This document shows, piece by piece, positions 9,290 through 16,791 of a DNA stretch of 64,000 nucleotides. Both the position numbers and the translations under genes were made by a program. Source of the DNA: CAZYPH01 sp964649095 (lineage in GTDB: Bacteria; Bdellovibrionota; UBA1018; UBA923); assembly GCA_964649095.1 (NCBI GenBank), contig CAZYPH010000001.1:60168-124167 (forward strand), read 5' to 3'. The first letter of the stretch is position 1, and every line of letters begins with the position of its first letter. The notes under the pieces are model-generated. The model saw only the letters and a program-made list of their open reading frames with translations. It searched no databases and was not told the origin of the DNA.

Positions 9290-9802
9290 CTAAAACGGAA
9301 TGTCTTCGTCAGAAAACGACGGTTCTTCCATACGCACTTGACTAGGTTCATCGGCCGTTGGCGCTGCACCCATGCCACCACCAAATGGTGCTGATTGATT
9401 TAAAGCTGCGCCACGATCGTTCGCGTAACCGCCACCGGTATAACCACCCGAAGTACGCTCTCCGGTGCGTTCATTTGCGCCACCCAAAAATTGAACGGTA
9501 GAGGCTACGACTTCGGTCGTATAACGCGTCTGGCCTTCTTTATCTTGCCATTGACGGGTCTGTAGTTTGCCCTCTAAAAAACACTGGCGGCCTTTCGACA
9601 AATACTGCCCGCACAGCTCGGCGAGTTTGCCCCAGACCACAATTTTGTGCCATTCAGTGCGGTCTTGTTTTTGACCGTTTTTATCGGTCCAAGACTCATT
9701 GGTAGCTAAAGTGAACGACCCTACCGCTCCACCGCCCTGAGTATGGCGGATTTCTGGATTGGCCCCTAATCTTCCTATTAAAATTACTTTATTTACTGAC
9801 AT
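9290..9802 (-). CDS. ssb: Single-stranded DNA-binding protein
   Basis: Binds ssDNA during replication and repair. From the ATG at 9802 it reads MSVNKVILIGRLGANPEIRH, the classic SSB start. An upstream in-frame start would add 21 unrelated residues. The OB-fold occupies about 1-110 (ATNESWTDKNGQKQDRTEWHK, YLSKGRQCFLEGKLQTRQW), followed by a Gly-rich linker and the acidic tip SFSDEDIPF that recruits partner proteins. 170 residues is usual. It sits divergently from ATPase B across a 444-bp spacer. Confidence 0.97.
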   Translation of the reverse strand: MSVNKVILIGRLGANPEIRHTQGGGAVGSFTLATNESWTDKNGQKQDRTEWHKIVVWGKLAELCGQYLSKGRQCFLEGKLQTRQWQDKEGQTRYTTEVVASTVQFLGGANERTGERTSGGYTGGGYANDRGAALNQSAPFGGGMGAAPTADEPSQVRMEEPSFSDEDIPF

Positions 9803-10183
9803 GAGAGTAAGAATCTTCGATTTGGTGAGGCTTTGGCAAGTCGGCAAATAGTAATCTTTTGGCACTCGTCTAAAACCTAAACACGAAAATTATTATGCGG
9901 GATTCGATCCCTACAAAAAAAACGCCCCTAGATCGGGTGTGAGTGTATTATCGCCCCGCTCAGGTTTAATTAAAACAGAATAGAATCTGCGACTTAGACA
10001 AAATAATGCTACGGCCCCAATCATGTTATTTTTAATGGCACAACTGTTGCTTTTAAGGCGCCCGACAGCAGGCCACTCTCTCTCAAGAAATACCTGTTGT
10101 TACATTGACCTCTCTTCTCTCTCTCTCTCGAACCCTCGTTGGTTTAATTGCTAAAATTAGACTGGCGGGGGTTTTTAATTATG
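9803..10183. other. Spacer between ssb and the ATPase B repeat
   Basis: No convincing gene. It should hold the leftward ssb promoter. A pure pyrimidine stretch of alternating C and T lies at about 10109-10129. Near 9900 a gggattcgatccc stretch resembles a tRNA T-arm but no tRNA body surrounds it. The right edge contains the ATPase B palindromes. Confidence 0.5.
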
Positions 10184-10247
10184 TGAGTAAAATCAGGTTA
10201 ACCCTACTTTACTCATGAGTAAAATCGACTTAACCTGATTTTACTCA
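10184..10247. repeat. Nested palindromes overlapping the ATPase B start codon
   Basis: An 18-bp exact inverted repeat has arms at 10184-10201 (tgagtaaaatcaggttaa) and 10230-10247. Between them lies a separate exact 16-bp palindrome at 10208-10223 (tttactcatgagtaaa). The core TGAGTAAA therefore occurs four times in alternating orientation. The right arm ends on the A of the ATG at 10247, so anything bound here would block both promoter and start codon. Confidence 0.9.
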
Positions 10248-11425
10248 TGCCTAAATCACACACCACTTCCAGCACCTCAAAACTAGAACCAACCGGACGA
10301 TTTCTGAACCCCTACATTCAGGATGACCTCAGTCATCGCAAAATGGTTTTTATTGGTGGGCCCCGACAGGTTGGTAAAACAACGTTGGCGCTGTCCTACC
10401 TCGACAAACAAGAAACCCATCCCGCTTATTTAAATTGGGATGTCCCAACCACCCGACAACAGCTTTTAAAGGGCGAAATACCAAGTTCGCAACCCTTACT
10501 CATCTTTGACGAAATCCATAAATATGCACGCTGGAGGAGCTTAATAAAGGGCTTCTACGATACGATGAAGTCCCATACGAAGTTCTTGGTCACAGGTTCT
10601 GCTCGTTTAGACTACTACCGAAAAGGGGGTGACTCTTTAGTGGGGCGGTACCACTATTACCGTTTGCACCCCTACTCTCTGCGCGAACTCAGTGCCGAGT
10701 GCCAACACAACGACCTGAAACACCTCTTAAAATTCGGGGGGTTTCCAGAGCCATTAATTCGTGGCGACGAGGTTTTTTTGCGACGTTGGAGCCGAGAGCG
10801 CCTACACCGCGTCGTGCAAGAAGATCTTACCAGCTTGCATCAAGTAAAAGAACTATCGTTGATCGAACTTTTATTAAGCGCTCTACCTGAACGCGTAGGG
10901 TCACCGCTATCCGTAAAAAATCTCAGGGAACTACTTGAAGTGTCACACGAATCGGTAGAACGCTGGATATCAATATTAGAAAATTTATATATAGTCTTTA
11001 GAATATCTCCATACGGGGCACCCAAAATCAGAGCCGTAAAAAAAGAACAGAAACTGTATTTCTGGGATTGGTCTCAGATCACAGACGAAGGCGCTCGATT
11101 CGAAAATCTCGTAGCAAGCCAATTACTAAAGTACTGCCACTTCGTCGAAGACACTACTGGACACGCCATGGAACTACGTTTTGTGCGCGACACCGACAAA
11201 CGAGAAATCGACTTCGTGGTGCTCAAAGATAAAAAGCCAATCTTTGCCGTGGAAAGCAAAACCGGTGAAAAACAGCCTAGCGCTGCCGCGCACTACTTTC
11301 GAGCTCGTACTCCGATAAGAACCTTCTACCAAGTCCATTTGGGCGAACGCGACTACGGGGACGCCGCGACAGGCGTACGCGTTTTGCCGTTTAGGTCTTT
11401 TTGCAAAGAATTGCAGATGCCATAA
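10247..11425 (+). CDS. ATPase B: AAA ATPase with DUF4143-type C-terminus
   Basis: 392 residues of the AAA_14/DUF4143 family: Walker A GPRQVGKT at 38-45, Walker B LLIFDEIHK, sensor LVTGSARLD, GGDSLVGR loop, winged-helix-like segment (LRELLEVSHESVERW), and a C-terminal nuclease-like pattern REIDFVVLKDKKPIFAVESK. It is closest to A and E (same ExHK Walker B and GGDSLxGR loop). The ATG at 10247 is embedded in the palindromic array and no Shine-Dalgarno precedes it, which hints at leaderless translation. It has no operon partner: ssb diverges and ATPase C converges. Confidence 0.9.
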   Translation: MPKSHTTSSTSKLEPTGRFLNPYIQDDLSHRKMVFIGGPRQVGKTTLALSYLDKQETHPAYLNWDVPTTRQQLLKGEIPSSQPLLIFDEIHKYARWRSLIKGFYDTMKSHTKFLVTGSARLDYYRKGGDSLVGRYHYYRLHPYSLRELSAECQHNDLKHLLKFGGFPEPLIRGDEVFLRRWSRERLHRVVQEDLTSLHQVKELSLIELLLSALPERVGSPLSVKNLRELLEVSHESVERWISILENLYIVFRISPYGAPKIRAVKKEQKLYFWDWSQITDEGARFENLVASQLLKYCHFVEDTTGHAMELRFVRDTDKREIDFVVLKDKKPIFAVESKTGEKQPSAAAHYFRARTPIRTFYQVHLGERDYGDAATGVRVLPFRSFCKELQMP

Positions 11426-11428
11426 ATG

Positions 11429-11498
11429 AATCCGAAACTTTAACCAGCATGTTAAAAAGTATGCCTATTTTTTAACATGCTGGTTAAAATTTCGGATT
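11429..11498. repeat. Orphan 30-bp inverted repeat between converging ATPases B and C
   Basis: Arms 11429-11458 and 11469-11498 match as reverse complements at 29 of 30 positions with a 10-nt loop. The left arm starts aatccgaaactttaaccagc. It lies 3 bp after the ATPase B stop and 45 bp before the end of ATPase C. A bidirectional terminator is possible from position, but neither arm is followed by a U-run and the stem is much longer than usual. It resembles the palindromes in front of the other ATPases. Confidence 0.88.
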
Positions 11499-11543
11499 TA
11501 AGTGAATGACTCATTGCTCGTTAGTCGGTCAACTTCAACGCCG

Positions 11544-12740
11544 CTACCCAAAAAACGGCTGCATTCTATGATACCACTCGGCGAGCTCTCGAAACGAAAC
11601 TACCTGAGTGCCCATCCAACGCCCTAAGGGCTCGCCGCCATAAATGAGTACATTGCCGTGCGGACGTGCCTCGGGTTCAATTTTAGCAAAGTTGCTGAGC
11701 CCTTTTAGAAAGTCTTGATTCAATGTTGCGGACGATTTGATCTCAATCGGTAGAAACATACCGCCCACTTCGATTACGACATCGACTTCATTACCAGAGT
11801 GGTCTCGATAAAACGCCATCTGCTCACGGAGGCCGCGATTCCAGCGCGCTTTTATCAAGTCCATCACTACTAAATTTTCAAACAATAACCCACGCAAAGG
11901 GTGCGATGGCCACTGTTTTGCCGACTCTATCCCCAGCAAACAACTCGCAACACCGACATCAAAAAAATAAAGCTTCGGTGATTTCACCAAACGTTTTGAA
12001 ATATTTTTAAAATACGGACGCACGAGCATAATCACATAAGAGGCTTCAAGCGCTGACAACCAATGGCGCACGGTCGTAGCTGAAACACCCGCATCATTCG
12101 CAAGCTGATCAATGTTAAGCACCTGACCAATACGCCCCGCACACAAACGCATAAACCGCTGAAACGTACTAAGGTCTCGAATCTGTGTAATTTGTCGAAG
12201 GTCCTTTTCTATATAGGTTTCTATATATGCATTGTAGGCCTGCGTCGGATTTAAAGATTCGACCAACACACGAGGGTAAAACCCCTGATACAACATTTCA
12301 TCGATTGAGGTGTTCGTTAGACTAGGCCGCCACTCTTCTAAACTCAGTGGTAGTAATTTTAGAATAGCCACGCGCCCTGCTAGCGACTGCGCCGTAGCGG
12401 CTTGCAGCTCGGGTTGATGACTACCCGTCAATATGAACTGACCTTTTTTTCTTGTTTCATCGACACGCACCTGAATCTCGGACAATAGTTTTGGCACGCG
12501 TTGCACTTCGTCGAAAATCGCGCCATCAGGGTATTGATTCAAAAAACCAACCGGATCGGCCTCAGCAAACTCACGTACATTCAAGGCTTCGAGATTGACG
12601 TACGGCTTATCGGTAAAAAGTGTTTTTGCGAGCGTTGTTTTGCCCGACTGCCGCGGTCCAGAAATTAATAATACGGGGTATTGCTGGGTGTATAATCTAG
12701 CTTGTTGAGCCGCAACTCTAGGAATGTCACTCTGAATCAT
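11544..12740 (-). CDS. ATPase C: AAA ATPase with DUF4143-type C-terminus (DEVQR subclass)
   Basis: 398 residues. Walker A GPRQSGKT at 28-35, Walker B AIFDEVQRVP, sensor ILTGSHQPEL, SLAGRVAILKLLPLSLEE, winged-helix-like LANDAGVSATTVRHW, then YFKNISKRLVKSPKLYFFD and a C-terminal NEVDVVIEVGG..LPIEIKSS that carries the D and ExK of a PD-(D/E)XK core. The DEVQR Walker B places it with F rather than with A, B and E. The ATG at 12740 has no Shine-Dalgarno and is preceded by AT-rich DNA with only short interleaved inverted repeats. Function of the family unknown. Confidence 0.9.
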   Translation of the reverse strand: MIQSDIPRVAAQQARLYTQQYPVLLISGPRQSGKTTLAKTLFTDKPYVNLEALNVREFAEADPVGFLNQYPDGAIFDEVQRVPKLLSEIQVRVDETRKKGQFILTGSHQPELQAATAQSLAGRVAILKLLPLSLEEWRPSLTNTSIDEMLYQGFYPRVLVESLNPTQAYNAYIETYIEKDLRQITQIRDLSTFQRFMRLCAGRIGQVLNIDQLANDAGVSATTVRHWLSALEASYVIMLVRPYFKNISKRLVKSPKLYFFDVGVASCLLGIESAKQWPSHPLRGLLFENLVVMDLIKARWNRGLREQMAFYRDHSGNEVDVVIEVGGMFLPIEIKSSATLNQDFLKGLSNFAKIEPEARPHGNVLIYGGEPLGRWMGTQVVSFRELAEWYHRMQPFFG

Positions 12741-12920
12741 TTAATAATATTAGCCACTTAATAGAAATTTTGCAAATCCGAAGTTGAAGTGTGGATTTTC
12801 ATAAAGCAACTTCTGCATTGTCATTGGTGGCGGCGACGGCGGGGAGGGGCCGCAACCACGCCCAATCACACCATAGGACGGCGGTGATTTGGCCAATAAG
12901 CAATCTGCGATTCTAGGCAC

Positions 12921-12983
12921 CAGTTAAAATGCACATGACTGCATTTTAACTGCAGTCAATTTGCAGTCTACTGCATTCTAACT
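12921..12983. repeat. Palindrome with degenerate extra copies, between ATPases C and D
   Basis: Arms 12921-12933 (cagttaaaatgca) and 12940-12952 are exact reverse complements around a 6-nt loop. A third half-site (tgcattctaact, one mismatch) lies at 12972-12983, and gcagtc occurs twice between. The core ctgcatttt is shared with the arm in front of ATPase A. It is 180 bp from the C start and about 240 bp from the D start, so it is not clearly owned by either gene. Confidence 0.8.
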
Positions 12984-13099
12984 ACGCCAAATATTGAGCC
13001 TAAAAATTGGTTTTTAGTTGGGAGTTTCTGTCGTAGCTACGCTGGAAGACCAGGGGTCTTTAGGGTTTCGGGTAGATATCCCAGAGTGGGAATGGCCTT

Positions 13100-13188
13100 G
13101 TAGAATTTGCATTGGATGCAGATTCTACCTAGAGTTTATAGAAAATGCATTCAATGCAGATTCTACCAACTCTTTATAGAATTTGCAT
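13100..13188. repeat. Array of three palindromic units in front of ATPase D
   Basis: Unit 1 pairs 13100-13112 (gtagaatttgcat) with 13116-13128, one mismatch. Unit 2 pairs 13139-13150 with 13154-13166. Unit 3 starts at 13177 (tagaatttgcat) and has a decayed right half. Units are about 38 bp apart. The array ends about 30 bp before the ATG of ATPase D at 13220. The sequence differs from the repeats of the other ATPases. Confidence 0.85.
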
Positions 13189-13219
13189 CGAGGGTGGGTT
13201 CTGCTAAAATCATGACATC

Positions 13220-14440
13220 ATGCCACACATTCGAGAACGACACCTTTTAGAGCCCTTCAAAAAACTAATTCGAAACGCCAGAATCGTTGGCATTCTTGGG
13301 CATCGACAGGTGGGTAAAACAACTTTGCTGCAGAGTGTAGCGAAGGAATACGTCACTCTAGACGACGAAGACACTTATATTGCGGCTAAAACATCGCCAA
13401 AAAAATTTATTGCAAGTCTTACTGCCAATCTATCTGGAATTGATGAGTGCCAATTGGTGCCTGGTTTGTTTCCAGCAGTAAAAGTACGGGTTGGTACTAG
13501 CGCCATTCCGGGGCGCTTTATTTTAAGTGGCTCCGTACGTTTCACTAGCAGAAGAGCTATTCGAGAGTCTCTCACTGGACGCATTTCTAACATCGAACTC
13601 TATCCATTTGTATTGACGGAACTCAATGAAACGCCAAACAGTTCTTTTCTTCTAAAGGCACTGCAAATAAAAAATATTGATCATCTGGCTAACGATGCCC
13701 AACAGGCTCAGTCACAGCATAATAATCGTAGCAAACTATTGTTAAAGTATTTGAGTCAGGGCGGTCTTCCGGGCCTCTTTCATTTAAGAGACCTTGCTAC
13801 CCAGCAGAATCTTTTACGCAATTTAATGGAAACCATTCTCGATCGTGATCTGCGTTTGGTTTACAATACAACACTGCCGTATCAACGCATTCTTGAATAC
13901 TGTCAGATGTTAGCACAGGCCCCGCTTGAGATCGTGCGGCCCTCGACATTAAAAAAGAGCCTGCGCATTGCAGAGTCGACACAAAAAAATCTGCTGCACG
14001 CACTGGAATCGGTCTTTCTCATTCGCCGCATACCAGTTGAAGGCGACTTTAAAGGCGATCTGTTTTGGTTCGAGGATCAAATTGAACGCAACTACTTTGC
14101 CAGACAACCCGCTTGGGATGAAAGCGATTGGACCACACTCGTCTACCGCAATGCTCGTGCGCAGTTTAATTACCAAGTCGGTGAAGCGAGCCACTTTTTC
14201 TGCTATCGCACGCGCGGGGGCGCCAGCGTGCCCCTAGGTATTCGAACTAGCAACGGCGCGTTGGGTATGATTCCTGTAAAGTCGCAATCGGACATCAATA
14301 CGTCGCTCAAACGCTCGGCCGAAAGCTTTCTCAAACGCTACAACCACTCTAAAGTTCTATTCCTCACTCGCGAAGGCAAAACATTCGACACCATCAACGA
14401 CCGCATCGCTATTGTACCTGCGCAGGTGGCGTTGTTTTGA
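13220..14440 (+). CDS. ATPase D: divergent AAA ATPase of the DUF4143 group, nuclease motif lost
   Basis: 406 residues. P-loop GHRQVGKT at 27-34 (His replaces the usual Pro), Walker B SGIDECQLVP, sensor ILSGSVRFT, SLTGRISNIELYPFVLTE, and a Gln/Asn-rich insertion near 150-170 (HLANDAQQAQSQHNNRS). Middle residues (LKKSLRIAESTQKNLLHALE) match the winged-helix region of the paralogues. At the C-terminus the equivalent of the D..ExK core reads SVPLGIRTSNG..MIPVKSQ, without the acidic residues, so a nuclease activity is unlikely here. It diverges from ATPase C. The start at 13220 lacks a Shine-Dalgarno. Confidence 0.85.
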   Translation: MPHIRERHLLEPFKKLIRNARIVGILGHRQVGKTTLLQSVAKEYVTLDDEDTYIAAKTSPKKFIASLTANLSGIDECQLVPGLFPAVKVRVGTSAIPGRFILSGSVRFTSRRAIRESLTGRISNIELYPFVLTELNETPNSSFLLKALQIKNIDHLANDAQQAQSQHNNRSKLLLKYLSQGGLPGLFHLRDLATQQNLLRNLMETILDRDLRLVYNTTLPYQRILEYCQMLAQAPLEIVRPSTLKKSLRIAESTQKNLLHALESVFLIRRIPVEGDFKGDLFWFEDQIERNYFARQPAWDESDWTTLVYRNARAQFNYQVGEASHFFCYRTRGGASVPLGIRTSNGALGMIPVKSQSDINTSLKRSAESFLKRYNHSKVLFLTREGKTFDTINDRIAIVPAQVALF

Positions 14441-14790
14441 GGGGGTTGGCTTTGGGGTGAGAAAAGCTCTCTTAGAGCGGCTGGTAATTTATAAATAGGA
14501 AAGATTTACCGTAACTTACTAACTGGCTAACTAACATTTTTGCTGGGAGGGGCAGATTGCCGCAGAGAACTTTGTTTATGGCGGTCGTGGTTATTAAGAA
14601 GGTGGTGATGATGTTCAGTTCTACTTGGAAGAATTCGTGAGTGTTAATTCGAAGGACTTCATAGGCAAGCTGCAACCCCTTAAAGAAATGGCCAGTCTAA
14701 TATCAAAAAGCAATACTCATTAGCCAATCTACAGCTTGGGTAATACCTACCTAGTGAAGATCTTCGAGTCTTACGTCGAGAAGTATATCG
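14441..14790. other. Spacer with a possible decayed coding frame
   Basis: No intact gene is convincing in these 350 bp. A plus-strand frame from 14598 to TAG at 14721-14723 reads like a protein C-terminus (DDVQFYLEEFVSVNSKDF and onward) and continues upstream of an in-frame TAA at 14595 as ENFVYGGRGY. This could be a gene relic, but I cannot name it. Confidence 0.3.
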
Positions 14791-16791
14791 ATGAATGCTA
14801 CATCATCTCAACACCGAAAAAATCAGCGAGCTATTCTAACTCTTTTGCGCGAATTCTTTATATTTGGGCACGATCTGACGCTGCTCATAGGAAAGGATAG
14901 TAAGGCTGTTCATATTGTCGAATTAGATGAGAGTAATCCCCGAGACCTCACACAATCTCGGGTAATAAAACTCACTTCAAAAAATAATAATTCCACGGAC
15001 AGTAGAACCATTTCTATCAATGACGTTAGGCAGACGAACAAAACCACATCGACTGCAATTCAATTAGAACTCAATAACCATTTTTTTTTAATTCCACTCA
15101 ATGACTTTTTGAAAGTTAACTCAAATGAATACACTGCAACATTTAGCCTGAATGATATTTTAAGCGCAAATCGACGACGACATAAGCGAGCTTCTGAGCC
15201 TGCATCATTCTATACGCCAATTTTATTTTACCACGGGGATCTAAAAACGTATCCAATACCCGGCTTCGCGCGACTGATCGACTTTGACTCGCACGCCGTA
15301 TGCGTAAATCTACAATTCTTTACGGTAGTAGAGGAATGTGAGCTGAAAAACGGCACTCTTCTATTCCAGGAACCATTGCTAGGCCTATATGATCGACAGC
15401 AAACGATCGCAAATATTCGCAATTTCTTAAACACTACCCAAGGGCAATCAACGATCACCAAGGTCGACGCAATTTTAAATGTCAAACGCCTGACCGTTCA
15501 GTCTTCAAATATTCCGTCGGTAATTCAACCAAATCGACCACTCATGCTAGGGTTCATCTGTCTCTTGCACGAACAAAAAACAATTCATGCGCCCGTTGTC
15601 GAATTATTTCGCGATGGCTTTTACATTGATATTTCAGCTCAGGAGGCCCATTGCCTTCCTTCGCAATTTCAAGTGGATCACGACACCACTAAAATTCGAT
15701 TTCACGCCATGAAGTTAAATGAACGATTATTTATTAGTTATTCTGGCTTAACTTTGGGCAACAAAACAATTTGGTTCAATTTTCTAACTAAGGTGGCACT
15801 TGGATACGACCATTGTTTTACGGCAGGGGATTCAAAAAGAGTCACTCATCTTATGTTTGAGTCGGGCAATTATACATCGAGCGCCCTGCTGCAAATTGCC
15901 CTTCTCAACGACGCCTTTCAACACAAATGGCCGCTTGAAACCGCCTTTTCACCAACGAAATATCGTTGGTTTGTGCGAAATCAAAATGGCGACTACATAG
16001 GTCACACCGCCGCAATACGCGTGTCTGAAAAGTTATGGGGCGCGATCGACAACATTGGCTCGCAGCAATTCGAAGGTAGCTGGAACGCGCAATTTGTGGC
16101 TCGTTTCCTAAGAGCTTTTGCAGAATTAATCGACCACCAAAATACTGATAGCTATGTGCAGTGGTCATTTGTGCCTTCCGCTGGAGTTTGGCAGAAATTT
16201 GATGAGGCCATAAAACGGAGGCCTGAGTTAACTTATACGCGAGATAGGTTTTGGGTGATGCAAATGCTCAATTATGCGCGCCCCAAAATGAAACCCAAAC
16301 GTAAATACATCATTCGTCAAACCAACATTGAATCTTTATACACAAACCTAGACTTGATGGATGCGCTCTCCCAAAGCCAAAAGCAATTACTATCGCTTCT
16401 TGCTGTAGGTATCCAGCCTGACTCTTCATTTCAGAATGATTTTTCTAAGGAGCATGGCTATCAGCTCACCCGATTCTATTATGTTATTGAATGTGCTGAA
16501 GTCGGTTCTTTTTTGTTAACGTTTACAAACTATCCGGCGTGGGCATCTCTACACAAGGGGCATGACTGGGACTATATTTTCCCTTTTTCAATAAGTATTG
16601 ACCTAAGCGAGGACAGTGAAATTGAACTGCTAGCTGCAATTGATGAGACTGTCTTTAAGGCTGGCTGTAGACTTCACGCCTTGGCTATCGTTCATCCAAC
16701 CCTCCGACTAACACGCGGCGTCTCAATAATAAATTTGACGTTACGACCAAGCGCCCTAGCGCTAGCAGCTGAAACAGTGGAGCAACTGTGA
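14791..16791 (+). CDS. Large cytosolic protein with PilZ-like and GNAT-like regions
   Basis: 666 residues, no signal or membrane segment. Near residue 125 the stretch NRRRHKRASEP followed by ARLIDFDSHAVCVNLQF resembles a PilZ cyclic-di-GMP site (RxxxR, then D-x-S-x4-V), and a second block near 280 (FRDGFYIDISAQ) has similar shape. The region around 380-470 (RWFVRNQNGDYIGHTAAIRVSEKLW) resembles a GNAT acyltransferase core. These are pattern-level matches only. Its TGA overlaps the GTG of the cyclase gene (GTGA), so the two are translationally coupled. A role linking c-di-GMP or an acyl substrate to the adjacent cyclase is inference. Confidence 0.65.
   Translation: MNATSSQHRKNQRAILTLLREFFIFGHDLTLLIGKDSKAVHIVELDESNPRDLTQSRVIKLTSKNNNSTDSRTISINDVRQTNKTTSTAIQLELNNHFFLIPLNDFLKVNSNEYTATFSLNDILSANRRRHKRASEPASFYTPILFYHGDLKTYPIPGFARLIDFDSHAVCVNLQFFTVVEECELKNGTLLFQEPLLGLYDRQQTIANIRNFLNTTQGQSTITKVDAILNVKRLTVQSSNIPSVIQPNRPLMLGFICLLHEQKTIHAPVVELFRDGFYIDISAQEAHCLPSQFQVDHDTTKIRFHAMKLNERLFISYSGLTLGNKTIWFNFLTKVALGYDHCFTAGDSKRVTHLMFESGNYTSSALLQIALLNDAFQHKWPLETAFSPTKYRWFVRNQNGDYIGHTAAIRVSEKLWGAIDNIGSQQFEGSWNAQFVARFLRAFAELIDHQNTDSYVQWSFVPSAGVWQKFDEAIKRRPELTYTRDRFWVMQMLNYARPKMKPKRKYIIRQTNIESLYTNLDLMDALSQSQKQLLSLLAVGIQPDSSFQNDFSKEHGYQLTRFYYVIECAEVGSFLLTFTNYPAWASLHKGHDWDYIFPFSISIDLSEDSEIELLAAIDETVFKAGCRLHALAIVHPTLRLTRGVSIINLTLRPSALALAAETVEQL

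Larger units (their letters stand above)
12741..13219. other. Divergent spacer between ATPases C and D, dense in short inverted repeats
   Basis: No gene is supported in these 479 bp. Besides the arrays listed separately it holds interleaved short inverted repeats at 12774-12813 (aaatcc with ggattt; gaagttg with caacttc), a perfect cgtagctacg at 13032-13041, an aagacc/ggtctt pair soon after, and a G-rich patch near 12830-12850. Confidence 0.55.

Noticed and set aside
9267..9384. Extension of the GT2 gene through ssb
   Set aside because: It runs through the N gap in the wrong phase and overlaps the end of ssb; MKTLIAIPT at 9266 is the real start.
9897..9915. tRNA T-arm-like gggattcgatccc upstream of ssb
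   Set aside because: No acceptor, anticodon or D arm can be found around it, so it is probably chance.
11429..11498. Simple intrinsic terminator between ATPases B and C
   Set aside because: There is no U-run on either side and the stem is 30 bp, so I list it as an inverted repeat; weak terminator function cannot be excluded.
13100..13188. CRISPR array near ATPase D
   Set aside because: Only three degenerate units about 38 bp apart, with palindromes rather than repeat-spacer structure and no cas genes.
14472..14675. Minus-strand 67-residue frame
   Set aside because: No ribosome-binding site, no recognisable motif, and a competing plus-strand relic frame has better composition.
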